A stretch of 64,000 nucleotides of DNA from Flammeovirgaceae bacterium (GTDB lineage: Bacteria > Bacteroidota > Bacteroidia > Cytophagales > Cyclobacteriaceae). The notes under the pieces are model-generated. The model worked only from the letters and a program-made list of their open reading frames with translations. It had not been told where the DNA came from and did no database searches. The stretch spans positions 1-64,000 of the forward strand of contig JADJRT010000006.1 in NCBI GenBank assembly GCA_016712035.1. The letters run 5' to 3'. The stretch's first letter is position 1. Every line of letters starts with the position of its first letter. Position numbers and translations under genes: made by a program. Positions 43,369 through 52,361 of this stretch are shown here, piece by piece.

Positions 43369-43774
43369 TTACCCGCCAACAACGCTACGCAGGTTGTCCA
43401 TCAGACCTTCCCACAAATCATCTAACTCATTTAAGTCATCAAAGTCAGAGTAATCGATAATCTTTAAAAAGGTGGTCTGCGTTAATTCATTTACTTCTAA
43501 ACGAAGTTCGAAATAGGAGGGATCCTTTTCATCTTCTTTGCTCTCTGGCAAGTATTCGAAGCGAACAAAATGGTTGGCACGATGGGAAGTCATCAGGGCT
43601 TTGTGTTCTTCGTGATCCCACACAAAAGTGAATACCTTTTCTGGACTTATGTTCACATCGTCTGCAAACCACTCCGATAGCCCACTGGCTGTTTGAAGGT
43701 AAGGATAGAGCATTTTAATTTGAAGCATGAACTTCAAAATCCTTCGTGTATAATGTTTTAGTCGTGCTGGCCAT
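43369..43774 (-). CDS. START-like/SRPBCC domain protein (one frameshift)
   Basis: About 135 aa. The longest open frame starts at 43,737, but the family's conserved N-terminus lies upstream: from ATG at 43,772-43,774, MASTTKTLYTKDFEVHASN, with a one-base insertion at 43,713-43,722 before KMLYPYLQTASGLSEWFADD. The rest is typical: VFTFVWDHEEHKALM, HFVRFEYLPESKEDEKDPSY, FELRLEVNELTQTTFLKIID and a helix DDLNELDDLWEGLMDNLRSV. Members are small hydrophobic-ligand-binding, AHSA1-like folds common in Bacteroidota; no function is settled. Confidence 0.78.
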
Positions 43775-43979
43775 GCCGGTTCTTTCTATTCGATTTTAAT
43801 TTAAAGAAATTCCGGCTAACAGCAAATTATATTGCAATTAGTTATTAGAAACGAAAAGTTATGGTGATAACTTTTAACCAAACAAGCCGTTTTTTTTCTA
43901 ATGATTTGTTGCCAATGGAAATTCCCAATGTGATTTATTTGATTACAGAAAAGTTTGTATGTTTGCGCTCCCAATTTAT

Positions 43980-44056
43980 GGCGCGGTAGCTCAGGTGTCC
44001 CGATAGCTATCGGGAAGAGCGTTGGATTCATATCCGCCAGCTGGCGGACGGGGATT
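43980..44056 (+). pseudogene. tRNA-Met-like copy carrying two palindromic insertions
   Basis: The first bases repeat the intact tRNA-Met exactly (GGCGCGGTAGCTCAGGTG, then AGAGCGTTGGATTCATA). In the D arm, GTT is replaced by the perfect 18-bp palindrome TCCCGATAGCTATCGGGA (43,998-44,015). After the anticodon bases CAT-A, the stem side is replaced by the perfect 16-bp palindrome TCCGCCAGCTGGCGGA (44,033-44,048), followed by CGGGGATT; the 3' acceptor is missing. It cannot fold as a normal tRNA. Confidence 0.75.
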
Positions 44057-44098
44057 AATTAAGGATTAGAAGTAGATTGAACTGTAATAATTTTAAAT

Positions 44099-44170
44099 GG
44101 CGCGGTAGCTCAGGTGGTTAGAGCGTTGGATTCATAACCCAAAGGTCGGGGGTTCAACTCCCCCGCGCTA
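44099..44170 (+). tRNA. tRNA-Met (anticodon CAT)
   Basis: Acceptor GGCGCGG pairs with CCGCGCT; D arm GCTCAGGTGGTTAGAGC; anticodon loop TTCATAA (CAT); variable AGGTC; T arm GGGGG-TTCAACT-CCCCC. For both a 5-bp T stem and the acceptor partner to fit, about two more C residues are needed, suggesting a shortened C homopolymer in this assembly. Elongator versus initiator not decided; the non-C1:A72 acceptor favours elongator. Confidence 0.88.
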
Positions 44171-44182
44171 CAAAAAATTATG

Positions 44183-44239
44183 GTTGGATTCATATCCGCC
44201 AGCTGGCGGTCGGGGTTCAACTCTTTACGCGCTACAAAA
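44183..44239 (+). repeat. tRNA-Met 3'-half copy with palindrome
   Basis: GTTGGATTCATA, then TCCGCCAGCTGGCGGT, then CGGGGTTCAACTC, TTTAC and GCGCTACAAAA. It repeats the anticodon 5' arm, T arm and 3' end of the tRNA-Met 12 bases upstream, with the palindrome in place of the anticodon 3' stem and variable loop. Confidence 0.75.
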
Positions 44240-44246
44240 ACTCATA

Positions 44247-44303
44247 ATTGGATTTATATCCGCCAGATGGTGGATAAGGTTCAACTCCTCCCACATCACA
44301 AAA
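44247..44303 (+). repeat. Decayed tRNA-Met 3'-half copy
   Basis: TTGGATTTATA, TCCGCCAGATGGTGGA (palindrome with mismatches), TAAGGTTCAACTCCTCCC and a degenerate CACATCACAAAA end. Same layout as the copy before it but more diverged. It immediately precedes the broken GIY-YIG gene. Confidence 0.65.
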
Positions 44304-44316
44304 TTAAAATTCTGAG

Positions 44317-44566
44317 TTGTTTACAGTTTATATCCTTTATAGCGAAGCTTTCGAAAAAATTTACATTGGGTTTTCGTCCAATATAAGTGCAAGATTGGAG
44401 TCTCATAATTCGGAGAACGGGAAAGGGGTTTACAAATAAGTTCAAACCCTGGAAGCTTATTTACTCGGAGGAATTTTCAACAAAATCGGAGGCCATGAGA
44501 AGAGAAAAGCAACTCAAATCCGCGAAGGGAAGATAATTTGCATGGAGTATTATCTTAAAACAATAA
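44317..44566 (+). pseudogene. GIY-YIG nuclease gene, broken, beside tRNA-Met
   Basis: About 83 codons: FTVYILYSEAFEKIYIGFSS, NISARLESHNSENGKG, then (after one extra G in a G-run near 44,427) FTNKFKPWKLIYSEEFSTKS, EAMRREKQLKSAKGR, a TAA at 44,534 where Glu is expected, and FAWSIILKQ with stop at 44,564. This is the single-domain GIY-YIG (UvrC N-terminal/URI) family: YIL...YIG tyrosines, RL..H Arg-His, and the catalytic Glu in S-EAMRREK. The start is TTG at 44,317 and may be a decayed ATG. A frameshift plus an in-frame stop make it non-functional as read; sequencing error could explain one or both. Confidence 0.72.
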
Positions 44567-44573
44567 ACCTGTA

Positions 44574-44608
44574 GTTGGATTCATATCCGCCAACTGGCGA
44601 ACGGGGTT
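44574..44608 (+). repeat. tRNA-Met fragment downstream of the GIY-YIG gene
   Basis: GTTGGATTCATA, then TCCGCCAACTGGCGAA (two palindrome mismatches) and CGGGGTT. Starts 8 bases after the GIY-YIG stop and is the fourth copy of the same anticodon-arm-plus-palindrome block. Confidence 0.7.
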
Positions 44609-44729
44609 TTCGGATTGACCTCCTTTCACTTCTTTCAAACTACGATCAGAAAGCGAAGAAGACGCAGCACAAGTATTTTGAGATTAAAATCATTGGCCTC
44701 GTTTTTGACAGTATCTTTGTCCGTAGCCG

Positions 44730-46308
44730 ATGAAAAAAATAGATAAACTCATTCTCTCATCCTTTCTGGGGCCATTTATCCTTACCTTTTTAGTAGTGGT
44801 GTTTATTCTGCTAAACATCCACATGTTAAAATATTTTGATGATATCATTGGCAAAGATTTAGGTTGGGGGGTTATTGGACAATTGCTCTTTTACTTTGCC
44901 ATATTTAATACTCCCGTAGCGTTGCCCTTGGCCGTCTTGCTTTCCTCACTCATCACCTTTGGTAATCTGGGTGAACATTTCGAATTAACCGCCATTAAAA
45001 GTTTGGGCATTTCATTAATCCGAAGTTTGATTCCGATTTTTGTTTTTGTTCTTTTTTTAACCGGTGGCGCTTTCCTGGTAGGAAACTATCTGGTTCCAAA
45101 GGCTGCCCTGGAGGCTTATAGTTTACTTTATGACATTAAACAAAAGAAGCCCGCTCTTGATCTTAGACAAGGAGCATTTTATAACTCCATTCCGGATATC
45201 AGCATAAAAGTGAATGAGAAGATGCCGGATGGTACCCTCCAAGGCGTAATCATTTATGATCATCGGGGCAAAACGGGAAACAAAGATGTTATCAAAGCCG
45301 ATTCAGGGAAAATGTACACTATCCTGAACGATCAGTATCTCAAGTTGGAATTATTTCATGGATATAATTATACCGAAGGCTCGGGTAAGGATAATGATAT
45401 TACATCCGGCCAAGGTAAATCTTCGGATGATAGTTATCGGAGAACCGAATTTTCGAAATCGCAAATCGTTTTTGACCTTTCTTCTTTTGGTCTAAATCGT
45501 ACTGACAAGAAATGGTTTCAGAGTAATCGCATTATGCGCAACATGGGTGAGCTAAGCAAAGACGTGGATTCTGTTTCGACTGTAATCAAGACTGAGCAAA
45601 TTGCTATTTATGCTTCAGCATCTAAATTATATAATTATCATTTTAAAAATGACTCCATACAGTGGCCGGAGGATATTAAACTGCTAAAAAAGAGACGCGA
45701 TTCAATTGCTTTAGCTAAAAGAGTTGCTGACCCCAACACACCTATAACAACAACGAGCTCCAGTGCTAATGCTCTTGCTATTTCTAAAGTTACATCAGAA
45801 AGCATAACCGCTAAGGATAAGCAGACTTCGGATAGTCTGTATCAGTCCCCTTATAGTGCCTCCGAAATTTCAATTGCATTAAATCAGGCCCGCATGATAA
45901 AGGCTCAGCTCATTGCTCACAATACAAATATTAAATCTTATGTGTCTGAGCGTAGAATCTTTGATATTCAATGGCATAAAATTTTAGCTCAATCCATTGC
46001 GTGTATTGCTATGTTCCTGATTGGTGCGCCATTAGGTGCCATTATAAAAAAGGGTGGGTTAGGGGTGCCTGTCCTCATGTCAATTCTCTTCTTTATTCTC
46101 TTTTATGTGCTTTCGCTTATGGGCGAAAAGTGGGCAAAGCAAGGGCTTATTTTCTGTAGTTGCCGATATGTGGCTTGCCAATATGATTTTAGCTTTTATC
46201 GGTCTGATCTTTTTGAGACAAGCACGTTTAGATGCTCGTTTGTTTGATTCCGATTTCTATAATGTACTTTGGGATAAACTGAAGCGAAGATTTTCAAAAA
46301 CAGCTTAA
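44730..46308 (+). CDS. LptF/LptG-family permease (two deletions)
   Basis: About 526 aa. N-terminal helices: KLILSSFLGPFILTFLVVVF, YFAIFNTPVALPLAVLLSSL (the YjgP/YjgQ signature) and LIRSLIPIFVFVLFLTGGAF. A periplasmic beta-jellyroll region follows, with an unusually long low-complexity insert (VADPNTPITTTSSSANA...) at residues ~330-390, then three C-terminal helices (AQSIACIAMFLIGAPLGAII, VPVLMSILFFILFYVLSLMG, ADMWLANMILAFIGLIFLRQ). Two missing bases near 46,142 and 46,151 break the last helix. LptF/G form the inner-membrane ABC permease exporting lipopolysaccharide. A TATCTTTG element at 44,712-44,719 resembles a -7 box, but its upstream element is unclear. Confidence 0.85.
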
Positions 46309-46390
46309 AATAACTTAGTGTTTGGTTTTATGATCGCATTCGCCTAGTTTTGCGCGTTAAAATATAAGAAAGCTAAAAATTTAAGAACAG

Positions 46391-46666
46391 ATGTACCTCA
46401 ATTCAGAAAAGAAACAAGAATTGTTCAGCAAACATGGTTTTGCTAAGCAGAAAACCGATACCGGCTCACCAGAGTCTCAAATCGCCCTTTTTACGCACCG
46501 GATCAGCCATCTGACAACTCACTTAAAAGATCAGAAAAAGGATTTTTCAACCCAGCAAGGCCTGCTTAAGTTGGTAGGTAAACGCAAAAAACTGTTGAAT
46601 TACCTTCAAACCACCAATATCGAAAGATATCGTGCAGTTTTAGCTGACCTGGATCTAAGAAAATAA
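46391..46666 (+). CDS. rpsO: 30S ribosomal protein S15
   Basis: A 91-aa protein binding the 16S rRNA central domain. MYLNSEKKQELFSKHGFAKQ, DTGSPESQIALFTHRISHLT (the S15 signature), HLKDQKKDFSTQQGLLKLVG and KRKKLLNYLQTTNIERYRAV. Intact. It sits before pnp, as in many bacteria, separated by a terminator and a leader hairpin. Confidence 0.97.
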   Translation: MYLNSEKKQELFSKHGFAKQKTDTGSPESQIALFTHRISHLTTHLKDQKKDFSTQQGLLKLVGKRKKLLNYLQTTNIERYRAVLADLDLRK

Positions 46667-46687
46667 GAAAATCAAAATATACCAGAT

Positions 46688-46718
46688 AGGGAACCAAGTT
46701 AGGTTCCCTGTTTGCTTT
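46688..46718 (+). terminator. Terminator between rpsO and pnp
   Basis: AGGGAACC-(6 nt)-GGTTCCCT followed by GTTTGCTTTT; an 8-bp stem, moderate T-rich tail. Confidence 0.7.
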
Positions 46719-46729
46719 TAATCAAATAA

Positions 46730-46755
46730 GGAATGCCGTGAATTGTAGGCATTCC
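46730..46755 (+). promoter_or_regulatory. Leader hairpin immediately before pnp
   Basis: GGAATGCC-(10 nt)-GGCATTCC, a perfect 8-bp stem ending 13 bases before the pnp ATG. No T-run follows, so it is not a terminator. Its position resembles the RNase III-cleaved leader hairpin through which E. coli PNPase autoregulates, but homology is not shown. Confidence 0.45.
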
Positions 46756-46768
46756 ATAAATCCTACCT

Positions 46769-48912
46769 ATGAAAAATATAATTTCAAAAACATGCAGTCT
46801 TCCCGATGGAAGACAAATCACCATTGAAACCGGAAAACTAGCTCGTCAGGCAGATGGTGCTGTTGTATTGCGCATGGGAAATACCATGCTATTAGCCACC
46901 GCTGTGGCCTCACAAACAGCTAAAGACGGAGTCGACTTTTTACCTATGTCTGTTGACTACCAGGAGAAGTTTGCGTCTACTGGAAAAATACCGGGAGGCT
47001 TTTTAAAGCGCGAAGGCAGACTCTCAGATTATGAAATCCTGATTAGCCGTTTGGTGGACCGGGCTATTCGCCCTTTGTTTCCTGATGATTATCACGCTGA
47101 GACACAAATCAATATTCAGTTAATTTCGGGTGATCATAACGCATTACCAGATTCATTGGCAGCTTTTGCGGCTTCGGCTGCACTGGCAGTTTCAGACATT
47201 CCTTTTCAAGGTCCTATTTCTGAAGTAAGAATTGTAAGACTAGACGGTAAGTATATTATCAATCCAACCTTAGAGCAAAAGGAGAAAGCTGATTTAGATT
47301 TTATTGTTGCCGCTTCCATGGATAATATTCTGATGGTTGAGGGCGAGTGCAAGGAGATTAAAGAAGCAGATATGCTTGAGGCTATTAAGTTGGCCCACGA
47401 TGCCATCAAAACCCAATGCAAGCTTCAGCTAGAGTTAAGTGAGGCGGCAGGTAAAACCAAAAAGAGAGAATATTCTCACGAGGTTAAAGACGAAGCCTTT
47501 AAAGAAGAACTTTTTAAGGCTCTTTATGATAAAGTGTACGAGGTAGCTCGTCAACAATTAGCCAACAAGCATACGCGCTCAGAATTGTTTGGTAAAATAC
47601 TTGAAGACTATGTAGCTTCTTTACCTGAGGATACAACAGTAAACAAGGATCTTGTAAAGAAATACTATAAGGATATCCAGAAGGCAGCTTGCCGTAATCT
47701 GGTGTTGAATGAAAAGGTTCGCCTGGATGGACGTAAGACCAATGAAATCAGACAGATATGGTCTGAGATTGACTATCTTCCATCAGCACATGGTTCATCC
47801 ATATTTACGCGTGGCGAAACGCAATCATTAAGCACAGTAACCCTCGGTACCAAATTGGATGAACAAATGATTGACGGGGCTATGTTCGATGGTTCCAACA
47901 AGTTTATCCTACACTATAACTTCCTGGCTTTTCTACCGGTGAGGTGAAGCCTAACCGTGGCCCCGGCCGCAGAGAAGTTGGTCATGGAAACTTAGCGATG
48001 CGAGCACTTAAGCAAGTGCTTCCTAACATGGCAGAGAGTCCATACACCATTCGTTTGGTTTCTGATATTTTGGAATCAAATGGTTCGTCATCTATGGCTA
48101 CTGTTTGCGCAGGCTCACTCGCCCTGATGGATGCCGGTATTAAAATTTCAGCTCCTGTATCGGGTATTGCTATGGGTATGATTTCCGATAGCAAAACAGG
48201 CAAGTATGCAATTCTTTCAGATATTCTTGGGGATGAAGATCACCTTGGAGATATGGATTTCAAGGTAACCGGTACTGAAAAGGGAATCACGGCTTGCCAG
48301 ATGGATTTGAAAGTAGATGGTTTAACATACGAAGTACTTAAAGAAGCTTTGGATCAGGCAAAAGAAGGTCGTGATCATATCTTAGGTGAAATGAAGAAGA
48401 CGATCAACACTCCGAACGCATATCTTAAACCACATGCCCCTAGAGCAACAACCATCGTGATTGACAAAGACATGATTGGTGCGGTAATCGGGCCTGGTGG
48501 TAAAGTAGTTCAGGAAATTCAGAAAACGACAGGTGCAACAATCGTTATTGAAGAGGTTGGAAATAAAGGTGTGGTTAACATCTTCGCCAACAACCAGGAA
48601 GTAATGGATGCTGCCGTGAAACGAGTAAGAAATATTGTTGCCATTCCGGAAGTTGATCAGGTATACGATGGTGTGGTTAAATCCATTATGCCATTTGGTG
48701 CCTTCGTTGAATTTATGCCTGGCAAAGATGGCCTTTTGCATATCTCTGAAATTAAGTGGGAACGCCTTGAAACGATGGAAGGTGTGATGGAAGTTGGGGA
48801 ACATGTTAAGATTAAACTTGTAGAAGTAGATAAAAAAACTGGTAAATTCAGATTATCGCGTAAAGTGCTATTGCCTAAACCCCCAAGAAAGGAAGATGCA
48901 CCGAACGCTTAA
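46769..48912 (+). CDS. pnp: Polyribonucleotide nucleotidyltransferase (PNPase, one frameshift)
   Basis: About 714 aa, full length. Two RNase PH domains (TGKLARQADGAVVLRMGNTM, FPDDYHAETQINIQLISGDH, then RLDGRKTNEIRQIWSEIDYL, HGSSIFTRGETQSLSTVTLG), a helical linker, a KH domain (VIDKDMIGAVIGPGGKVVQE with GxxG) and an S1 domain (YDGVVKSIMPFGAFVEFMPG, GLLHISEIKWERLETME). A missing C in a CCC run at about 47,930 breaks the segment that should read NFP-GFSTGEVKPNRGPGRR. PNPase degrades RNA 3' to 5' with phosphate. It belongs to the conserved rpsO-pnp-rpoD run of Bacteroidota. Confidence 0.96.
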
Positions 48913-48983
48913 TTTTATTGCGATTTAATTTTTTTGGAAAATTTTCGTTTTTTAGTGTTTAATTTAAACGACCTCAAAGTTCA

Positions 48984-49845
48984 ATGAGACAGTTAAAAAT
49001 TAGCAAACAAATTACGAACCGCGAAAGCCAATCGCTTGATAAGTATCTTCAGGAGATTGGTAAAGTGGACCTGATTACTGCCGATGAGGAAGTAGTACTA
49101 GCCAAAAGAATCAAAGAAGGCGATCAGATTGCGCTGGAGAAATTAACCAAAGCCAACCTACGTTTCGTAGTGTCGGTGGCCAAGCAATATCAAAACCAAG
49201 GTCTCTCGTTGGGTGATCTTATTAACGAAGGCAATCTGGGTTTGATTAAAGCAGCGCAACGTTTTGATGAAACCCGGGGGTTTAAGTTTATCTCGTATGC
49301 GGTGTGGTGGATTCGTCAATCTATTCTACAAGCATTAGCAGAACAATCGCGTATTGTGCGCCTTCCTTTAAATCGGGTTGGTTCATTGAATAAAATTTCA
49401 AAAACATTCTCTGAGTTAGAACAAAAGTTTGAACGCGAACCCTCTCCGGAAGAACTAGCCGAAGTGTTGGAGGTTACTACCGCGGAAGTGATTGACACCA
49501 TGAAAATTTCGGGGCGTCATGTTTCTATGGATGCACCGTTTGTTTCCGGTGAGGAAAATAGTTTGTTGGATGTGCTCGAAAATGACGGTGAAGAAAAACC
49601 AGACTCTGGTTTGATGACGGATTCTTTGCGTAGAGGTGCAGCGGGCTTTGTCAACCCTTACCCAACGCGAGTCGGACGTAATAGCACTATACTTTGGGTT
49701 AAATGGTGAGCATGCTATGACGCTGGAAGAGATAGGCGAAAAGTTTAATCTTACCCGCGAGCGTGTTCGTCAGATTAAGGAAAAAGCCATTCGCAGACTA
49801 CCGCACACATCAAGAAGTAAGGCTTTGAAACCTTACTTAGGTTAA
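48984..49845 (+). CDS. rpoD: Primary sigma factor RpoD/SigA (one small deletion)
   Basis: About 286 aa. MRQLKISKQITNRESQSLDK, DLITADEEVVLAKRIKEGDQ, region 2 NLRFVVSVAKQYQNQGLSLG and YAVWWIRQSILQALAEQSRI, region 3 VRLPLNRVGSLNKISKTFSE, region 4 LTQRESDVIALYFGLNGEHA and TRERVRQIKEKAIRRLPHTS. A two-base loss in GAGAG near 49,635 breaks the join (DSLRR-EVQRALSTLTQRES). It is 71 bases after pnp, the usual place for the housekeeping sigma in this phylum, so it is taken as the main rpoD and the gene at 37,294 as its paralogue. Confidence 0.94.
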
Positions 49846-49872
49846 AAATGTTTAATTAATATTTGCAAACAA

Positions 49873-49899
49873 GGGTCTCAATTTAATGAGGCCCTTTTT
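49873..49899 (+). terminator. Terminator after rpoD
   Basis: GGGTCTCA-(6 nt)-TGAGGCCC followed by TTTTT; 8-bp stem with one T-G wobble. Confidence 0.78.
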
Positions 49900-49919
49900 A
49901 TTAAAAATTGAGAGCTATT

Positions 49920-50863
49920 ATGGAGAAAGTAAATGTGTTGATTATCGGTTCGGGTCCAGCAGGGTATACGGCTGCTATCTATGCAGCGCGGGCGGGGCTT
50001 ACCCCCGTATTGTATACGGGTGGCCAACCCGGGGGGCAGCTAACGACTACCAATGATGTAGAGAATTTTCCGGGTTACCCCGATGGGATCAATGGCCCGC
50101 AAATGATGATGGATTTACAGAAACAAGCGGAGCGATTTGGCACGAAGGTTAATTACGGGTTGGTAACAGCTGTAGATTTTTCTGTGTATCCGTTAAAGGT
50201 TACGGTTGACGAAAAAGATACCGTATTAGCAGAGACGGTAATTGTGGCAACGGGGGCATCAGCAAAATATTTGGGCATTCCTTCTGAAGAGACCTTTGCT
50301 AACCGCGGTGTATCAGCCTGTGCAGTTTGCGATGGCTATTTCTATCGTGGAAAAGAAGTGGCCGTTGTGGGTGCCGGTGATTCTGCTGCCGAAGAATCAA
50401 CCTACCTTTCTAAGCTATGTACGAAAGTGCATTTGATTGTGCGAAGAGATGAAATGCGCGCTTCTAAAATCATGCAGCAACGTGTATTAAATACGCCTAA
50501 CATCGAGATTCATTGGAACACAGAAACCGATGAAATTCTGGGTGATGATAGTGGCGTAACCGGTGTGCGTTTACTGGATACTAAGACGGGTAAAAAAGTG
50601 AGATTGCTGTTAAAGGATTCTTTTTAGCTATCGGCCATAAACCGAATACCGATATTTTTAAAGGTCAATTAACGATGGATGAATCCGGATATGTAAAAGT
50701 TATTCCAGGGTCCACCAAAACCAATGTAGCGGGTGTCTTTGCTGTTGGCGATGTGGCTGATCGGATATACCGCCAGGCGATTACTGCGGCCGGTAGCGGC
50801 TGTATGGGGGCTTTAGATGCCGAGAAATTTTTAGCTGCCAAAGAGGCCGAGGCTGTTCACTAA
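49920..50863 (+). CDS. trxB: Thioredoxin reductase (one frameshift)
   Basis: About 314 aa FAD/NADPH flavoenzyme. FAD-binding GSGPAGYTAAIYAARAGLTP; GGQPGGQLTTTNDVENFPGY; the redox-active CAVC motif in NRGVSACAVCDGYFYRGKEV (about residues 135-145); NADPH site VVGAGDSAAEESTYL; C-terminal FAVGDVADRIYRQAITAAGS. A lost A in an A-run near 50,592 splits it at TGKK-SEIAVKGFF. ATG at 49,920 is chosen over the upstream in-frame TTG. The intact CxxC points to true TrxB rather than bacillithiol disulfide reductase. 9 bases before bshB1. Confidence 0.95.
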
Positions 50864-50872
50864 AAGCAAAAG

Positions 50873-51589
50873 ATGAAACTGGATATTCTCGTTTTAGCAG
50901 CTCATCCGGACGATGCCGAGTTAGGGTGTGGCGGTACGCTGGCAAAACATGTTGCCTTGGGAAATACTGTTGGTGTTATTGACTTTACCCGGGGAGAATT
51001 AGGAACCCGTGGAACGATTGAAACACGGGATGAAGAGGCAAAGAATTCGGCTTCGATTTTAGGTTTAACCGTACGCGAAAATCTAAACCTTAAAGATGGA
51101 TTTTTTCATAATGACGAAAGCCATCAAAAAGAAGTGATTCGAATCATCCGAAAATATCAGCCCGACATAGTTCTTGCCAATGCTATCTATGACCGGCATC
51201 CCGACCACGGAAAAGGAGCAAGTCTTTCGTTTGACGCTTGCTTTTATTCCGGCTTAAGTAAAATAACAACTACCGATGCCGGTGTAGTGCAGCAAGCCTG
51301 GCGACCAAAACATCTTTACCACTTCATTCAAAGTCAATTGATACAACCCGATTTTATTGTAGATGTATCTGATTATTGGGAGACAAAAATGAAAGCCATA
51401 CGCGCATTTAAAACTCAGTTTTATGATGCCAACAGTCAGGAGCCTGAAACGTATATTTCTAATCCAGCCTTTATGGATTTACTGGAAGCCCGTGGCCATG
51501 AGTTTGGTCATGCTATTGGCGTCCGCTATGGCGAGGGATTTACTGTACGCAGAGTACTGGGTGTTGACAACCTTTTATCTCTTCGTTAG
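50873..51589 (+). CDS. bshB1: Bacillithiol biosynthesis deacetylase BshB1
   Basis: A 238-aa PIG-L/LmbE-family zinc deacetylase converting GlcNAc-malate to GlcN-malate in bacillithiol synthesis. Zinc and catalytic motif AAHPDDAELGCGGTL (A-H-P-D-D) at the N-terminus; HPDHGKGASLSFDACFYSG with the second zinc His; ending HAIGVRYGEGFTVRRVLGVD, typical of BshB1. Intact. Follows trxB by 9 bases, a sensible pair for thiol homeostasis. Confidence 0.9.
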   Translation: MKLDILVLAAHPDDAELGCGGTLAKHVALGNTVGVIDFTRGELGTRGTIETRDEEAKNSASILGLTVRENLNLKDGFFHNDESHQKEVIRIIRKYQPDIVLANAIYDRHPDHGKGASLSFDACFYSGLSKITTTDAGVVQQAWRPKHLYHFIQSQLIQPDFIVDVSDYWETKMKAIRAFKTQFYDANSQEPETYISNPAFMDLLEARGHEFGHAIGVRYGEGFTVRRVLGVDNLLSLR

Positions 51590-51591
51590 AA

Positions 51592-51734
51592 AATCACGGA
51601 GCAAGTCTTCGCCATTGTTGGTGTTGAGCGTAAGTGGTGAGCGCAGGATTCACCAACAATCACAATCTCGATTGCTTGTTGGTGAAGAACACCAACAAGG
51701 GTGTATCTTCGATAAAGAATCACGGAGCAAGTCT
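51592..51734. repeat. 17-bp direct repeats enclosing an inverted repeat (bshB1-pdxH gap)
   Basis: AATCACGGAGCAAGTCT occurs at 51,592-51,608 and again at 51,718-51,734. The second copy is the 3' end of pdxH (reverse strand codons RLAP and stop). Between them lies the perfect 11-bp inverted repeat TTCACCAACAA (51,649-51,659) / TTGTTGGTGAA (51,676-51,686), with further TTGTTGGTG echoes at 51,615 and 51,694. The rest of the ~130-base gap holds no gene. Confidence 0.7.
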
Positions 51735-52361
51735 ATTCATGCTCCATCCTTTGTTGGTAAGATTATAGATAACCCGATCATGTAATCTACTGGCCCGCCC
51801 TTGCCAGAATTCAATCTCGATAGGTGTAACTGCATAGCCACCCCATTGATGCGGTTTGGGGAGCACATTCATTCCTTCATATCTCTTCTCAATCTCTTTA
51901 ACGCGCTCTTCCAGTATCTCCCGATTCTTGATTACGCTACTCTGTGGCGAGGCCCACGCGCCAATCTGACTACCCCGTGGGCGGCTTTGAAAATATTCTT
52001 TCGAAACAGATTCAGGAAGTCTTTCGCTTACGCCTTCAATTCTAACCTGCCGCTCTAACTCAGGCCAAAAAAATGTAAGTGCACAGGCTGCATTATTTTC
52101 TAATTCCTTTCCCTTTCTACTTTGGTAGTTGGTGTAGAATAAAAATTTACTTTGCTCAATCCCCTTAAGCAGAACGATTCGCCCTGAGGGGCGACCCGAT
52201 TCGGTAATCGTTGAGAGTGTCATTGCATTGGGTTCAATTACTTCAGCTTGCAATGCTTCGGCAAACCATTTCTCAAATTGAAGTACCGGATCTTTATCAA
52301 CGGTTGTAATTTCCAGCGAGGCCTTGGTGTAGTCGCTTCTAATGTCGGCAATGGGTTTCAT
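51720..52361 (-). CDS. pdxH: Pyridoxamine 5'-phosphate oxidase
   Basis: A 213-aa FMN enzyme making pyridoxal phosphate. N-terminal MKPIADIRSDYTKASLEITT; FMN-binding NAMTLSTITESGRPSGRIVL, FLFYTNYQSRKGKELENNAA, LERQVRIEGVSERLPES; substrate motif SRPRGSQIGAWASPQSSVI; C-terminal EFWQGRASRLHDRVIYN and WSMNRLAP (the conserved R-L-x-P end). Intact. Its last 15 bases are duplicated ~110 bases downstream. Converges with bshB1. Confidence 0.95.
   Translation of the reverse strand: MKPIADIRSDYTKASLEITTVDKDPVLQFEKWFAEALQAEVIEPNAMTLSTITESGRPSGRIVLLKGIEQSKFLFYTNYQSRKGKELENNAACALTFFWPELERQVRIEGVSERLPESVSKEYFQSRPRGSQIGAWASPQSSVIKNREILEERVKEIEKRYEGMNVLPKPHQWGGYAVTPIEIEFWQGRASRLHDRVIYNLTNKGWSMNRLAP

Noticed and set aside
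46769..49845. Programmed frameshifting in pnp and rpoD
   Set aside because: No slippery heptamer followed by a pseudoknot was seen; losses are in ordinary homopolymers or GAGAG, and the same defect occurs in many unrelated genes.
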